Assembly: GCF_900108565.1 (NCBI RefSeq)
Contig: NZ_LT629971.1
Location: 3,658,001-3,722,000 of the forward strand
Reading direction: 5' to 3'
From: Mycolicibacterium rutilum
GTDB taxonomy: Bacteria > Actinomycetota > Actinomycetes > Mycobacteriales > Mycobacteriaceae
Length of the DNA: 64,000 nt
The position numbers and the translations under genes are program-made. This document shows positions 63,407 through 64,000 of the stretch, piece by piece. Numbering within the stretch: the first letter of the stretch is position 1; every line of letters begins with the position of its first letter. The notes below the pieces were generated by a model, which searched no databases, was not told the origin of the DNA, and saw only the letters and a list, made by a program, of their open reading frames with translations.

Positions 63407-64000
63407 CCGACCGCCAAGCCCAGCGCGGCGACCGTCGTCGTCACCTCCACCGCGGCACCGAGCACGTCGCCGGTGATCCCGCCGAAGCGGCGCACGCAGT
63501 GCGCGACCAGCGCGGCGCCGCAAACCAGCGCCACCAGCACCGCGACCGGGCCCTGCCACGGGCGCGGGCCGGCCAGCACGGCCAGTGCCGCGGCCGCGAC
63601 GACCCAGGCGGCCGCCACCGCGACGGGTTGGCTGCCCGCGACTCGCACGCCCAGCGCGCTGCCCGCCGCCGCGGGCACTCCGCGCCGGCACGCCAGCACC
63701 GCCGCCACCCGCCCGCACGTCACGGCCACCACCACGGCGACGGCGCTGAGCTGTGCGAACGCCAGGGCCTGCAGCAGTACGGCGAGCACCACCGCGGCGA
63801 CGCCGAACGGGCCCGCCGCGCCGCCGCGCATCACCTCGAGCGCCCGCTCGGGCGGGCCGTAACAGCCCAGCCCGTCGAAAGTGTCGGCGAGACCGTCGAC
63901 GTGCAACCCGCGGGTGGCCAGCACCAGAACCGCGACGGCGAGCACCCCCGCCAGCGCACCGGAGCCGAACGCCGCGGTCGCCGCCCACAGCGTCGCGGCC
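63403..64000 (-). CDS. cobS: Cobalamin synthase CobS (5' end outside window)
   Basis: Joins adenosylcobinamide-GDP and alpha-ribazole, an integral-membrane step at the end of cobalamin synthesis. The visible part (at least 198 codons, still open at base 64000) has HVDGLADTFDGLGCYGPPERALEVMRGGAAGPFG, the CobS metal/substrate motif, followed by Ala/Val-rich membrane segments and FGGITGDVLGAAVEV near the C-terminus. The N-terminal membrane segments and start are cut by the window edge. Confidence 0.93.
   Translation of the reverse strand, partial: AATLWAATAAFGSGALAGVLAVAVLVLATRGLHVDGLADTFDGLGCYGPPERALEVMRGGAAGPFGVAAVVLAVLLQALAFAQLSAVAVVVAVTCGRVAAVLACRRGVPAAAGSALGVRVAGSQPVAVAAAWVVAAAALAVLAGPRPWQGPVAVLVALVCGAALVAHCVRRFGGITGDVLGAAVEVTTTVAALGLAVG

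Noticed and set aside
62810..63988. 392-codon Arg/Gly-rich minus-strand frame
   Set aside because: Shadow over ilvE and cobS, both of which have recognisable motifs in other frames.

Overview
The window is chromosomal DNA of a mycobacterium, most likely a non-tuberculous Mycolicibacterium/Mycobacterium. The indicators are high GC, a complete FAS-II mycolate operon (fabD-acpM-kasA-kasB-accD6) downstream of a mabR-type regulator, glnE beside glnA1/glnA2, a ptpA/ptkA pair, tandem Hip1-like hydrolases and an ephD fusion. Gene order largely follows the M. tuberculosis segment from about Rv2208 (cobS) to Rv2247 (accD6), as I recall it, read backwards, with local insertions.

Layout. 1-9512 (all minus): accD6 (cut by the window edge), kasB, kasA, acpM, fabD, mabR and aceE, i.e. 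pyruvate to acetyl-CoA and mycolate chain extension. 9691-11381: a lipoprotein, a DUF3052 gene, the peroxiredoxin ahpE and tRNA-Val. 11398-15878 is an insertion relative to M. tuberculosis: a P1B4-type metal ATPase divergent from an NmtR-like Ni/Co sensor with a 7-6-7 palindrome between them, then a secreted clan GH-A glycosidase with an acidic repeat tail. 15927-22864: cobD, SURF1, ptpA, ptkA, and the overlapping run cobC / Nif3-like / zinc-ribbon / RNase HI-phosphatase. 22861-28376 is a second accessory block: an XRE-cupin regulator, a FAD disulfide-reductase-like enzyme, a methyltransferase, a 2OG-Fe oxygenase, a DUF222-HNH protein, and a VOC/AraC pair.

28441-31672: the RNase P RNA gene rnpB, whose 3' end is duplicated as a perfect 35-bp direct repeat 2.8 kb away. 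Between the copies lie a decayed tyrosine integrase, four integrase-arm-like 11-mers (two per end) and two unrecognised proteins. I read this as a remnant integrative element whose attachment site is the 3' end of rnpB; it is the most unusual feature of the window.

31753-64000 returns to core genes: CYTH-CHAD, enoyl-CoA hydratase, panB, a WS/DGAT acyltransferase, two Hip1-like hydrolases, glnA2-glnE, a thioesterase and a flavin oxidoreductase, a large secreted beta-propeller protein, DoxX, glnA1 with a four-half-site GlnR-like box, RDD, DUF4191, lipA-lipB, a TIGR01777 epimerase, dlaT, ephD, pepB, an adenylate cyclase, gcvT, ilvE and cobS (cut by the window edge). Themes that connect genes: lipoate made by LipB/LipA is the cofactor of DlaT (and of the glycine cleavage system that uses GcvT); GlnE adenylylates GlnA1; cobC, cobD and cobS all serve late cobalamin synthesis.
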